47,111 nucleotides of DNA from an uncultured Mycoplasmatota bacterium (GCA_946554325.1 CAMNSB010000003.1:1-47111), one strand, 5' to 3'. Positions 29,982-40,632 are shown, counted from the first letter of the stretch. A program made the numbers and translations. The notes: generated from the sequence alone by a model not told the origin.

Positions 29982-30155
29982 TAATACTTCTCTTAGATTT
30001 ATATATGATTAATTATATAATTATTAAAATGCATTCTAAGCAATTTATCTTCTTCTATTAGTCGATAAGTTATCCATCTAAATTAACTAAAATACATCTT
30101 AATTGTATAAAATACTATTTCTATGCTCATAATAGATAAAGAGAGGAGAAAAATT

Positions 30156-30374
30156 ATGAAAAAGAAAGATAATAATCAAACAATTAAATGTGACGTTGAA
30201 TCATGTAAATATAATGATGAAGAGGGGACTTGTGAATTAGAAGAAATACAAGTTGGCTGTGACTGTGATAACGATAAATGTGCATGTTCTGAAGAGACAG
30301 TATGTCAATCATTTGAAGAAAATGAAAATAAAACATCATCTGATGATAAAGAAGAAACAGAAGAAGAGAACTAA
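30156..30374 (+). CDS. DUF1540 cysteine-rich protein
   Basis: IKCDVESCKYNDEEGTCELEEIQVGCDC...CACSEETVCQSFEE. Confidence 0.85.
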   Translation: MKKKDNNQTIKCDVESCKYNDEEGTCELEEIQVGCDCDNDKCACSEETVCQSFEENENKTSSDDKEETEEEN

Positions 30375-30401
30375 GAAAAAGAGGGGACTACTCCCCTTTT
30401 T
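30375..30401. terminator. Bidirectional terminator between DUF1540 gene and deoB
   Basis: AGGGGA-CTAC-TCCCCT with flanking A5/T6. Confidence 0.75.
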
Positions 30402-31567
30402 TAATTTAGTTCATCTAATATACTAATACCAATCTCTGGCAAATCCACTTCAAAATTATCAGCAATTGTAGCACCAATATTAGCAAAAGTATTAAATGGA
30501 CTTAAGCGTTTTGGTTCTAGGAAACTACGACTATATAAAATAACTGGCACATTCTCCCTAGTATGATCATTTCCAGGAAAAGTAGGATCATTCCCATGAT
30601 CTGCTGTAATAATTAATAAATCATCTGTTTCCAGCTTATTTAAAATCATAGGAATTTCTACATCTAACTCCTCTATCGCCTTTGCATAACCATCCACATC
30701 TCTAGTATGACCATATAGACTATCAAAGTCACTTAAATTAATCATACATAAACCAGTAAAGCTCTTATCCATAATATCAGTTAATTTATTAATTCCCTCC
30801 ATATTAGAAGTAGCCTTAATATTTTTATTAATTCCTTCCCCATCAAAAATATCATTTACTTTTCCAATAGCAATAACATTATAATTATTTTCTACTAAAC
30901 TATCTAAAACAGTCTTCTTAGGAGGCTTTATAGCATAGTCTTTCCTTCCATTGTGATTAAGTTTAAAATCCCCACTAACACCAGTAAAAGGCCTGGCAAT
31001 GACTCTCCCTACTCTCCAATCTTCTTTTAGTGTAATAGCACGAATCTTTTCACAATATTCATATAATTTAGACACAGGAATTACATCTTCATGTGCTGCA
31101 ACCTGTAAATCAGAATCTGCTGAAGTATAGACAATTAAAGAACCATAATTAAGCTGTCTTTCCCCTAATTCTGCAATAATAGACTCATCATTGCAACATT
31201 TATTACCAATAATACGACGTCCTGTCACTTCCTCAATACCAGTTAAAACTTCAGGTGGAAAACCATTATTAAATGTCTTAAAAGGAATATAATTCGTAAT
31301 GCCCATCATTTCATAATGTCCATTTAAAGTATCTTTTCCTGCATTATTCGGTTTTGCTATTGTATAATATGCTTCTACTTCTGTATTTTCTTTCATATTA
31401 ATCGTATCTAAAAAGCCAATCTTTTTCAAATTAGGAATAAACAAATCACTTTTTTCTTTAACATGTCCCAAAGTATTTGCCCCTACATCTCCATAATTAT
31501 TAGCATCACTCGCTTCCCCTACTCCTAAGGAATCCAAAATCATTACAAATATACGTTTAAATTTCAT
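30401..31567 (-). CDS. deoB: Phosphopentomutase
   Basis: FVMILDSLGVGEASDANNYGDVGANTLGH, ITADHGNDPTFPGNDHTRENVPVI. Confidence 0.96.
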   Translation of the reverse strand: MKFKRIFVMILDSLGVGEASDANNYGDVGANTLGHVKEKSDLFIPNLKKIGFLDTINMKENTEVEAYYTIAKPNNAGKDTLNGHYEMMGITNYIPFKTFNNGFPPEVLTGIEEVTGRRIIGNKCCNDESIIAELGERQLNYGSLIVYTSADSDLQVAAHEDVIPVSKLYEYCEKIRAITLKEDWRVGRVIARPFTGVSGDFKLNHNGRKDYAIKPPKKTVLDSLVENNYNVIAIGKVNDIFDGEGINKNIKATSNMEGINKLTDIMDKSFTGLCMINLSDFDSLYGHTRDVDGYAKAIEELDVEIPMILNKLETDDLLIITADHGNDPTFPGNDHTRENVPVILYSRSFLEPKRLSPFNTFANIGATIADNFEVDLPEIGISILDELN

Positions 31568-31578
31568 AATTATCTCCT

Positions 31579-32466
31579 TTACTTATGATCTCTAGGATGA
31601 TAGGTATGATAATCTCCCCTTACCTTTTCATCACTAACATGAGTATATATTTTAGTCGTTGAAATATCAGAATGCCCAAGTAACTCTTGAATACTCCTAA
31701 GATCAGCCCCTCTACTTAACAAATGTGTAGCAAAAGAGTGCCTAAGGGTATGAGGAGAAACACAAGAATTTAATCCTTTTTCTAATAGTATTTTTTTCAA
31801 AATTTTAAAGAAACCTTGTCTAGATATTTTCTCCCCTCTATTATTTAAAAACAAATAGTCATTATTCTTATTCTTTAATAATATACCACGTTTCTCTAAA
31901 TAGAGCTTTACATAATACATACTATACTCTCCTATTGGAATAATTCTCTCTTTTCTGCCTTTTCCTACAATTCGAATAATACATGATGTATAATCTAAGT
32001 CAAAAACTTTTAATTCAACTAATTCTGAAATTCTAAGACCAGTTCCATATAATAATTCTAGCATAGCTTTATTACGATAGTCAAATGGAGTATCTAGTGA
32101 AATATCCAAAAGAAGGTCCACGTCTTCTACACTTAAAGTTTTAGGAAGGCGTTTCTTTAGTTTTGGTCTACTAATACTACTAGCAATATTTTCTGTTATA
32201 ACGCCACTTTTTTCTAGGTAAGAGAAAAAGTTTTGAATTGTGGTTAATTTATGAGCAATTGTAGTATCCGCTTTACCATTTTCTATTTCTTTTTTTAAAT
32301 GAGATTCTAAATCCTTCGTTGTTATGTTTTGAATACTAATATTTTTATCTAAATAAAGACATAACATTTTTAAATCATTTCGATAAGCATCAATGGTTGC
32401 ATTGGAAAGTCCCTTTTCAAAAGTACAGTAATTCAAAAAATCATCGATTGCATCTTGTATTCCCAT
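31579..32466 (-). CDS. Tyrosine recombinase XerC/XerD
   Basis: TGLRISELVELK, HTLRHSFATHLLSRGADLRSIQELLGHSDISTTKIYTHVS. Confidence 0.93.
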   Translation of the reverse strand: MGIQDAIDDFLNYCTFEKGLSNATIDAYRNDLKMLCLYLDKNISIQNITTKDLESHLKKEIENGKADTTIAHKLTTIQNFFSYLEKSGVITENIASSISRPKLKKRLPKTLSVEDVDLLLDISLDTPFDYRNKAMLELLYGTGLRISELVELKVFDLDYTSCIIRIVGKGRKERIIPIGEYSMYYVKLYLEKRGILLKNKNNDYLFLNNRGEKISRQGFFKILKKILLEKGLNSCVSPHTLRHSFATHLLSRGADLRSIQELLGHSDISTTKIYTHVSDEKVRGDYHTYHPRDHK

Positions 32467-32569
32467 AAAATCACCACTTATATTATACAAAACAACTAGC
32501 AAAATTTCAAATCATCTAGGCTATAGATTTTAATCATAAATAGGAAAGAAATTTTAAAATAAGATCTAA

Positions 32570-33144
32570 TACTTAGATTTTTGAATAATAATAACGATTC
32601 CCAAAAAGAGAATAGAAAAGCCAATGACCATAAGCCTGCATAAGGAGCATCTTTACTTTTACAGTCTGCTGGATTCTTAGGATCATAATATATTTCTATT
32701 TTTGTCCTTCATGCATTTCTGTATAATATAGATCAAGTAATTCATCATGAATGACATCATTTACTTTATAGGTTATATATACATAGTAAGTTGGACTATC
32801 ATCCGAAGCACTTTCATAGTGAGAATCTATTTTTGTAATGAGCGTTTCTGTTGTGGAAGCACTTTTTATAAATTTCATATTGTTAATCTGTATACCCCCT
32901 ATTACGAGTACTAGTATTCCTACACCTGAAAATATAATCATACCTAATTTTTGATCCTTTTCATCTCCATTTTCAATTTCACTTGAAATATGAAATATAT
33001 ATATCTTCTTCATTTTGATAGACTGGATGCCGTCCTTTGATATAACGAACAAATTTAGGAATAAAATTGAATATTGGAATGATGAATAAGATAGCAAATA
33101 GGAGTAAAATTGGGCTTTCTGTCAATATTTTAAAAAAGGGCATA
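32570..33144 (-). pseudogene. DUF3592-like membrane protein gene disrupted by several frameshifts
   Basis: Pieces in different frames: MPFFKILTESPILLLFAILFIIPIFNFIPKFVRYIKGRHPVYQNEE / DEKDQKLGMIIFSGVGIL...ESASDDSPTYYVYITYKVND.. / IEIYYDPKNPADCKSKDAPYAG / MVIGFSILFLGIVIIIQKSK. Confidence 0.65.
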
Positions 33145-33259
33145 CTTCTTTCCCCTTCCTTTCAAAGTGATATAAATATCCCTATGCTATAACTATTATA
33201 AGAATATTATTCTCTTTAAAATATCAAAAAAAAATGATACTATATAGTTGGTGATCATT

Positions 33260-34480
33260 ATGGAAAAACCTTTAGCCTTAAAACTAGCCCCTAATTCTTT
33301 AAAGGAAGTACTAGGACAAAAACATTTAATTGGAAAAGATAAAATTTTAACAAATCTTGTAAAAAATAAAAAGATATTTTCTATGATTTTATATGGAAAA
33401 CCTGGAATTGGTAAAACATCTATTGCGAATGCTATGGTAAATGATTTAGGAGTACGATTTCGTTTTTTTAATGCTACTGTGAATAATAAAAAGGATTTTG
33501 ATATTATCATAGAAGAAGCTAAAATGTATGATGGTCTTGTTTTAATTATGGATGAAATTCATAGACTAAATAAAGATAAGCAGGATTTATTATTACCACA
33601 ACTAGAAAGTGGTCTAATTACCTTAATTGGTATGACAACATCAAATCCCTATCATGCAATTAATCCTGCCATTCGTAGTAGATGCCAGTTATTTGAATTA
33701 AAAGAATTGGAAACAGATGATATTATAAAAGGATTAAAAAGAGCTTTAAAGCATAAAGATTTAGAAGGAATAAAAGCAGATAAAGAGGCTCTTATCTATA
33801 TTGCATCTCTTGCAGGCAGTGACCTACGATTTGCTTATAACTTATTAGAAGTTGCATACTATACTACGGATGATAAACATGTTACGATGGAAAAAGTAAA
33901 AAAAATCTACTCAAAGCCTGCATTTTTTCATGATAAAGACGCAGATGGTCATTATGATATTTTAAGTGCCTTTCAAAAATCTATTCGTGGTAGTGATGTA
34001 GATGCTTCTCTCCACTACTTAGCAAGACTGATTATGGCAGGAGATTTAGAAAGCATTTATCGTAGAATGAGTGTCATTGCTTATGAAGATATCGGGCTAG
34101 CGAATCCCAGTATTGGTCCTAAAGTAGATGCCGCTATTCATGCTGCAGAACGTGTAGGACTACCAGAAGCAAGAATCCCCCTTGGCACCATTGTTACAGA
34201 AATGGCCCTATCTCCTAAATCTAATACGGCACACATTGCCCTAGATAAAGCATTAGAAGATATTGAAAAAGGAAATACTGGAAATGTTCCTAATCACATA
34301 AAAACAACATCCGCTGATTATAAATATCCCCATGACTATATAGGATGCTTTGTTAAACAGCAATATTTACCCGATAAGATAAAGAATGTAAAATATTATG
34401 AACCAAAAAACAGTGGATATGAGTCTACTATCAAACAAATATATGAAAAATTAGAAGCATTAAAAAAGAAAGGCAATTAA
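33260..34480 (+). CDS. rarA: Replication-associated recombination protein A (RarA/MgsA AAA ATPase)
   Basis: GKPGIGKTSIANA, MDEIHRLNKDKQD, IGMTTSNPYHAINPAIRSRC, SVIAYEDIGLANP. Confidence 0.95.
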   Translation: MEKPLALKLAPNSLKEVLGQKHLIGKDKILTNLVKNKKIFSMILYGKPGIGKTSIANAMVNDLGVRFRFFNATVNNKKDFDIIIEEAKMYDGLVLIMDEIHRLNKDKQDLLLPQLESGLITLIGMTTSNPYHAINPAIRSRCQLFELKELETDDIIKGLKRALKHKDLEGIKADKEALIYIASLAGSDLRFAYNLLEVAYYTTDDKHVTMEKVKKIYSKPAFFHDKDADGHYDILSAFQKSIRGSDVDASLHYLARLIMAGDLESIYRRMSVIAYEDIGLANPSIGPKVDAAIHAAERVGLPEARIPLGTIVTEMALSPKSNTAHIALDKALEDIEKGNTGNVPNHIKTTSADYKYPHDYIGCFVKQQYLPDKIKNVKYYEPKNSGYESTIKQIYEKLEALKKKGN

Positions 34481-34484
34481 GCCT

Positions 34485-35432
34485 TTATATGTGAAGTAAA
34501 AATATATCAAACCCCAAAGTGGCATCTACCTGTCCACTTTTAATTTTATAATCTAAATCATGTAGTTTATGAATCATCTCTCTTAACTCACTTTCTTGGT
34601 AGAAAGGTAAAAACTCCAAAGTTTTTTGAATACGAAAAGGATGTTCCTTTAAATACTTAGCTATTTCATCTTTTTTCATTCCTTTTCTTTTTGCAAGTAA
34701 TACTTGATAAATTAGTTTTATTTGACTTTCAATAAGTCCAATCATAGAATGAGGTTCAAAGTGATATTCTTTTAATAATTCATAGTATTTAAAGATATTT
34801 CCCTTATCCCGATTTGCTAAATGTTTAACAAATTCAAATGCTAGTTGATCCATATCAGGTCTCTTCTTAATAACAACATCTTCAATATCCGAAACAGTAA
34901 TTTGACGAGTATCATATTCTAACATTTTTAACTTTTCGCATTCACATACAATTTTTGAAATATCCTCTTTACAATATTCTAATATTTTTTGTTCTGCTTC
35001 ACGAGATATTTGATATCCTTGAAGACATTCTTGCAAGATAGCTTTAGGAGTCACAGTAACAGGAATAAGGGAAACTATTTTTTTAATTTCTTTTACAATT
35101 TTCTTTCTCTCATCACATTTCATAACACTCATAATCAATAATACATCAGGACTTGGATTTTTCAAGTATTTCATGAGGTGTTCGATCTCTTCTTCTGAAA
35201 AAGAAGCATCACTTGTTGTTAAAAATAAGGCATTACGTATCACAATGACTTTACGAGGGCTTAGAAAAGAATAAGTATCCATATCCTCTAACACTCGTGA
35301 TAACGTACTGTCCTCTAAATCATAAGTGGAAACCTCTGCTTCTTGAAAATGATTTTGTTGGATCAAGGAAGAGATCTCTTTTTGTAAAGTAGTAAAATCT
35401 CCTCCCTCTATCAAATAGCAATGATTATCCAT
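34485..35432 (-). CDS. holA: DNA polymerase III delta subunit
   Basis: HolA-like organisation: LEDMDTYSFLSPRKVIVIRNALFL, QLAFEFVKHLANRDKGNIFKYYELL. Confidence 0.85.
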   Translation of the reverse strand: MDNHCYLIEGGDFTTLQKEISSLIQQNHFQEAEVSTYDLEDSTLSRVLEDMDTYSFLSPRKVIVIRNALFLTTSDASFSEEEIEHLMKYLKNPSPDVLLIMSVMKCDERKKIVKEIKKIVSLIPVTVTPKAILQECLQGYQISREAEQKILEYCKEDISKIVCECEKLKMLEYDTRQITVSDIEDVVIKKRPDMDQLAFEFVKHLANRDKGNIFKYYELLKEYHFEPHSMIGLIESQIKLIYQVLLAKRKGMKKDEIAKYLKEHPFRIQKTLEFLPFYQESELREMIHKLHDLDYKIKSGQVDATLGFDIFLLHI

Positions 35433-38115
35433 TTAAAATTTCCTCTTTAACCTCATGCAATAGAGAATCCAAATCTGCTCCATCACGAGTTCCACCTTGT
35501 GCGAAAGTATCGCTTCCTCCCCCATTACCATGGGAGAAAATAGAAACTTTTTTCATAAGATGACCCGCATGAACCAAACTGTTACTACGACAAATAAAGT
35601 TAACACTCCCATCTTCCTTCTGATTGGCAAAGAAGATAAGAATAGATCCATATTGATTGGCAATCTCATCGGCAATTGTTTTCAAAATATAATTATCCAT
35701 ATTCTCTACTTTCATAATTAGGAAAGAAAAATTCTCCCCTTTTTCTATTTTTTCACGATAAGGATCTAGATGAGCTAAAGTATGTTCTATCATACACTTT
35801 TGAAATTTCTTCTCAAGATCTCTAACTTCTGATTGTATATAAGAAAGTTCATTGGCATTAAAAATAATATCTTGATAAGTAGTAGGAGGGGTATTATCAA
35901 TATGAACATCAAAGTCTAGTAAAATTCCATTTTGAGCCGCTTTATCCAAAATTCCCTTTGACTTCATAAGGAGCTGAATCATCTCATCATTGTAAGGCTT
36001 AATCACTTCAAATAAGGTATTCTCAATTTTTCTTCCTGTAACAGCTTCTATTCGGTAAGTATTACTACCCTTAGACTCATAAGAAAAAATAGCAAACTTT
36101 TTAATATCTTTCGTATTACTAACATGAGTACCACCACAAAGTTCAATAGATTTTCCCATTTTAACAACGCGAACCATATCCCCATATTTTTCAGTAAATA
36201 AAGCCATAGCCCCCAACTGTTTTGCTTTATCGATAGGCATTACCTCAGTAGATACAATGAGCTGTTTTGAAATAAGGTCATTAACCATTTTTTCAACCTC
36301 CAAAACCTTGTCATCCGTAAGTTTAGAGGCATAGGTAAAATCAAGTCGAAGGCGTTCACTATCCACATAACTTCCTGCTTGATGCACACGATCTCCAAGT
36401 AATTTACGAAGAGCATAGTGAAGTAAATGTACACTAGAGTGATTTGCTTCAATAGCACGTCTTCTTTCTTTATCCACTACAATCTCACAATCATCTTTTA
36501 GTTCAATTACCCCATCCAGCAACTTAATTTTATGAATATGTTGGCCATTAGGTCCTTTAAAAACATCTAAAACACGAGCTTTAAAGTTTTTTCCAACAAT
36601 CATCCCAGTATCGCTCACTTGTCCTCCACTTTCTGCATAAAAACAAGTTCTCTTAAGGGCAATATACCCATCATGTTCTAACCTTTTTTCACACTTCTCA
36701 GAAGAGAAAATACCAATCACATTACTCTTAACTCGATAAAGTCCATAAACAAAGGTAGACTCCTTCGTAAAATCTATTAAAACCTGTTTATGACTAGCCA
36801 TAGCCGTTTTTGTCTTCGCATTTTTTAACGAAAGTTCTTTTTGCATCTGCATATATTGATTAAACTCTTCTCTACTAACAGAAAAATGATGCTCCATCAA
36901 ATATTCTTCTGTAAGTTCAAAAGGAAACCCAAAAGTATCATATAACTTAAAAGCATCCTCCCCAGAGATTTTATGATCTGAAGAGTTCTTCATAAGTTCC
37001 ATAAGACGTCTCTCTCCTGCTTCTAAAGTATTTAAGAATAACTTTTCTTCTTCCATAACAAGTGCTTCCACAACACCTCTATGTTCATCCAAGTAAGGAT
37101 AAGCATCTCTCATAATACTTACCACATCAGAGACTAAAAGATATAAAAATGGTTCTGTAAAGCCTAGTTTTTTTCCATAGCGTACACTTCTTCTAAGAAG
37201 ACGTCTAAGTACATAACCACGCCCCACATTTTCAAATACAGCACCATCTGAAAGGGCAAAAGTAATAGTTCTCATATGATCAGCGATTACTTTAAAAGCC
37301 GTTTGTCCCTCATAAAGGATACCAGTCATCTTTTCAAGTCGTTCAATAATAGGTAACAATAAGTCTGTTTCAAACGGAGTATCGACCCCTTGAAAAATAA
37401 TGCACCATCTCTCAAGACCAGCCCCAGTATCAATATTTTTATGAGGAAGTTCATGATATTTACTTCTAGGTGTATTTTTTCGTGCATTAAATTGGGAAAA
37501 AACATTATTCCATATTTCAATATAGCGTTCCTGTTCCTCATCTTTTTTAAACTTCTCTAAAGCATCCCCTGAAGGATCATAAGTCTCTCCTCTATCATAG
37601 AAAATCTCACTATCAGGACCACAAGGACCTTCCCCAATTTCCCAAAAATTCTCTTCTAGTCGAATGATATGATCTTCCCTCATGCCAAGGGAAAGCCACT
37701 TATGATATGCTTCATCATCGTCTGTATAAACAGTCACATAAAGCTTATCTAAGGGAATATCAAAATAATCCTTAGAAGTTAAAAGTTCATAAGCAAACTC
37801 AATAGCCTCTTCTTTAAAATAATCCCCAATAGAAAAATTACCCATCATCTCAAAAAACGTTAAATGTCTCTTAGTAACTCCAACGTTTTCAATATCATTT
37901 GTACGAATACACTTTTGAATATTAGTAATACGTTTAGACTCTGGAATCTCACTTCCATCAAAATATTTTTTTAAAGGTGCAACTCCTGCATTAATAAAAA
38001 GCAAACTATCATCATGAACAGGCACTAAAGAAGCACTCTCTTCTATTTTATGATTTTTATTTTTAAAATAAGAAAGCCACACATTTCTAATTTCATTATG
38101 ACTCATTTTTTTCAT
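35425..38115 (-). CDS. alaS: Alanyl-tRNA synthetase
   Basis: IRNVWLSYFKNKNHKIEESASLVPVHDDSLLFINAGVAPLKKYF; ELCGGTHVSNT; HSSVHLLHYALRK. Confidence 0.98.
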   Translation of the reverse strand: MKKMSHNEIRNVWLSYFKNKNHKIEESASLVPVHDDSLLFINAGVAPLKKYFDGSEIPESKRITNIQKCIRTNDIENVGVTKRHLTFFEMMGNFSIGDYFKEEAIEFAYELLTSKDYFDIPLDKLYVTVYTDDDEAYHKWLSLGMREDHIIRLEENFWEIGEGPCGPDSEIFYDRGETYDPSGDALEKFKKDEEQERYIEIWNNVFSQFNARKNTPRSKYHELPHKNIDTGAGLERWCIIFQGVDTPFETDLLLPIIERLEKMTGILYEGQTAFKVIADHMRTITFALSDGAVFENVGRGYVLRRLLRRSVRYGKKLGFTEPFLYLLVSDVVSIMRDAYPYLDEHRGVVEALVMEEEKLFLNTLEAGERRLMELMKNSSDHKISGEDAFKLYDTFGFPFELTEEYLMEHHFSVSREEFNQYMQMQKELSLKNAKTKTAMASHKQVLIDFTKESTFVYGLYRVKSNVIGIFSSEKCEKRLEHDGYIALKRTCFYAESGGQVSDTGMIVGKNFKARVLDVFKGPNGQHIHKIKLLDGVIELKDDCEIVVDKERRRAIEANHSSVHLLHYALRKLLGDRVHQAGSYVDSERLRLDFTYASKLTDDKVLEVEKMVNDLISKQLIVSTEVMPIDKAKQLGAMALFTEKYGDMVRVVKMGKSIELCGGTHVSNTKDIKKFAIFSYESKGSNTYRIEAVTGRKIENTLFEVIKPYNDEMIQLLMKSKGILDKAAQNGILLDFDVHIDNTPPTTYQDIIFNANELSYIQSEVRDLEKKFQKCMIEHTLAHLDPYREKIEKGENFSFLIMKVENMDNYILKTIADEIANQYGSILIFFANQKEDGSVNFICRSNSLVHAGHLMKKVSIFSHGNGGGSDTFAQGGTRDGADLDSLLHEVKEEILNG

Positions 38116-38119
38116 TATT

Positions 38120-38683
38120 TTACTCCTCCTCCATACAATCTAATTCATTTAAAATTACTTTTAACCGTTCGTAATAATCATCCACAGTACCATTATTAAA
38201 AATGAAGTAATCTGCATAAGCAATAGGACCACCTTTCGCCAAATTTTCGATTTCTGAAATATCACGATATAAAATAGCATCTAATGAGAATGGCCGATCT
38301 ACTCTTTTTCCTACCCGTTCATAGCGTAAAGTTTTATCAGCAATAACACAAACTAATTTCAAATTAGGAAATTTTTCTATTAAATATTTATATTCATACC
38401 AAGAATAAAGTCCATCTAAAACAACATCATTTTCTTTTAAAGATTCGCATATATCTTTTTCTAAAAATTTAGCATAACACTCAGGGCCATGTTCATCTCG
38501 AAGTTTTTCTCGAAACTCTTTTTCACTCTTCCCATCAGCAGTCCGAACAACTCCTTGTTCTTCCATTAGTTTATAGGTAATACCACCAAAATAAAGTTTT
38601 ACCCAACCTTCATTCTCTAAATAATCAGTGGCAATACTTTTTCCACTTCCACTCATACCAACAACAGCGACTAATTTATTCAT
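38120..38683 (-). CDS. P-loop kinase, dephospho-CoA kinase/nucleotide-kinase-like
   Basis: VVGMSGSGKSIATDYLE Walker A; RVGKRVDRPFS. Confidence 0.75.
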   Translation of the reverse strand: MNKLVAVVGMSGSGKSIATDYLENEGWVKLYFGGITYKLMEEQGVVRTADGKSEKEFREKLRDEHGPECYAKFLEKDICESLKENDVVLDGLYSWYEYKYLIEKFPNLKLVCVIADKTLRYERVGKRVDRPFSLDAILYRDISEIENLAKGGPIAYADYFIFNNGTVDDYYERLKVILNELDCMEEE

Positions 38684-39221
38684 TCTTACTTTCTCCTTCC
38701 TCTACAATCCGAAAAGCCTCCATTTTTAAACTTTCATCATTGCAATTTAGTACTTCAAAATCAAAATCATAGTATTGTTTTAGATCTTGTTCTGTAATAT
38801 GTCTTTTTTCTTTTTCAGTTAAAGAAGCATCATAATCTTTTCTTACTAAATGAATGGTAACAAGCGATGGATACTTAGTTTTTAGCTTCGTTATTTCTTC
38901 TAAAAGGCGCCCATCCGTAATAATACCAACATCGAAGAATTTATCTAAAATATGAATATCTTCAAAAAGTCTATTTAAAAGGAAATCAGGCATATGGAGT
39001 TCTTCTTTAATATATTCAATTCCCATCTGTTGAAGAAAACTGCGAGGTTTATCTTCTTCTTTTCCATTCCAACCAAAGTAATCATATGCGTAATGATATA
39101 GGGGTGAAGTAATTTTAAGAATACATACACGCTTTCCTAGTCGTTCCAATTCCTCTTTCATCATTTCCGCAAAGTAGTTTTTGCCACTATTGGCATAGCC
39201 AGCAATTAAATATAATTTCAT
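38676..39221 (-). CDS. P-loop nucleotide/phosphometabolite kinase-like
   Basis: IAGYANSGKNYFAEMM; start at MKLYLIAGY with GGAGGG RBS (listed upstream start lies in the T-box). Confidence 0.72.
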   Translation of the reverse strand: MKLYLIAGYANSGKNYFAEMMKEELERLGKRVCILKITSPLYHYAYDYFGWNGKEEDKPRSFLQQMGIEYIKEELHMPDFLLNRLFEDIHILDKFFDVGIITDGRLLEEITKLKTKYPSLVTIHLVRKDYDASLTEKEKRHITEQDLKQYYDFDFEVLNCNDESLKMEAFRIVEEGESKNE

Positions 39222-39236
39222 ATACCCTCCAACAAT

Positions 39237-39410
39237 AAAAGACCAAATTATAGGAGGACATAAACTGCCCGGTACCATCCTATATTGGTCTTAATTAGAT
39301 AACGGTTCTACCCGAATATACTCCAAAGTAGCTTTCCAAAAGACTTCCTATCTATTTCCACCTACCATAGACTCTCTTGAAGGATGATACTTTTGTACTT
39401 TTCTTTTTCA
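39237..39410 (-). ncRNA. T-box riboswitch leader (probably alanine, specifier GCT)
   Basis: Minus strand: GAGAGTC...GGTGG...GGAAAGCTACTTTGGAGT...AGGATGGTACCGGGC then terminator AAGACCAATATAGGA...TCCTATAATTTGGTCTTTT; upstream of the alaS operon. Confidence 0.9.
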
Positions 39411-39416
39411 ACGTAT

Positions 39417-40556
39417 TTAATTTTCTCTAATCATTTCCATCACATTCATTTTTTCATCGATGTATGTGAAAACAACTTTGAAACAAGCAATCACAGGAGT
39501 TGCTACAATCATACCTATAATACCAAAGAAATGCTGAAAAATCAATAGGCCAACGATAATTGTTACAGGATGAAGTTGCATTGCTTTTCCCATAATGAGT
39601 GGTTGATAAAAATTATTTTCTAAAAGTTGGACGACAACAATAGAAATAAGTGTAAAAATACCTACAACTGGAGAAATAGTAAATCCAACAAGAACAGCAG
39701 GAACTCCTCCAATATAAGGACCTAAGTAAGGAATAATATCTGTAATAGCACAAAACAAAGCAAATATCATAGGTGCTTTAAGTCCAGCCAAAGTAAGTCC
39801 AATACTTTGTGTAATAAAAACTAAAAACATAACAGCAAAAAGTCCCTGAATATAACCTCGTAATGAATGGTTGAGCCTCTTCATAAGTTCTTTTGCATCA
39901 TCATGATATTTTTTAGGTACAAAATCTAAAAGCCCAACTTTCACTTTACGAAAATCATATAACATATAAAATCCGATCATCATTCCAAGGATTAAAAACA
40001 TTCCTCCACTGACAATAGATTTAGCAAAATTAATAATCATATCAGGAAGTTTCGTAGTAAGACCAATTCCTACATTTTCAATAGATTGAAATATTTGATT
40101 TTTTACACTGCTAAGATCGATACCAGAATCTCCACTAATCGTTACAAATAGCTGATTAACCATTAACTTCAATTCTTTTAAAATACCAGGAATTCCTGTT
40201 ACAAACTCTTTTACTTGCCCAGTAAAGGTAGGAAGAAGCAGTGTAAGAAGTAACGCAATCCCACCAAAGAAAAGTAAAAAAAGCAAAATGCAAGCAAAAA
40301 TTCTAGGCATCTTCTTTTCTAGAAAAGAAGCAATTGGATCAAACAACCATGCAATCAAAAGTCCAATAAAAACAGGTGAAATAATAATTAAAACGGATTT
40401 AATAAACTCTAATATTTTCCATGTTTTAATTAAATAAGTACCAAGGGCGATTAAAACAATAATAGCAATAATAAGCCCAATTCGTAATAGCTTTTTGCTA
40501 AGAGAAATCACTTCATTTAAATTATCTACATCTAACTTATCACGTTTCTTAAGCAT
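39417..40556 (-). CDS. AI-2E family transporter (PerM/YtvI-like)
   Basis: Multi-TM; FCAITDIIPYLGPYIGGVPAVLVGF; PVTIIVGLLIFQHFFGIIGMIVATPVIA. Confidence 0.92.
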   Translation of the reverse strand: MLKKRDKLDVDNLNEVISLSKKLLRIGLIIAIIVLIALGTYLIKTWKILEFIKSVLIIISPVFIGLLIAWLFDPIASFLEKKMPRIFACILLFLLFFGGIALLLTLLLPTFTGQVKEFVTGIPGILKELKLMVNQLFVTISGDSGIDLSSVKNQIFQSIENVGIGLTTKLPDMIINFAKSIVSGGMFLILGMMIGFYMLYDFRKVKVGLLDFVPKKYHDDAKELMKRLNHSLRGYIQGLFAVMFLVFITQSIGLTLAGLKAPMIFALFCAITDIIPYLGPYIGGVPAVLVGFTISPVVGIFTLISIVVVQLLENNFYQPLIMGKAMQLHPVTIIVGLLIFQHFFGIIGMIVATPVIACFKVVFTYIDEKMNVMEMIREN

Positions 40557-40632
40557 CCCATCATCTCCCATCTAAGCTTATTATAACACAAATATATGAT
40601 AAAATTACTATTCTTTTTCTAAAACTAAATCA

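Noticed and set aside
34466-34492. AAAGGC-AATTAA-GCCTTT hairpin after rarA
   Set aside because: Short stem without a convincing T tract; terminator role uncertain.
36240-37541. Minus-strand ORFs at 36240-36458 and 37326-37541
   Set aside because: Alternative frames within alaS.
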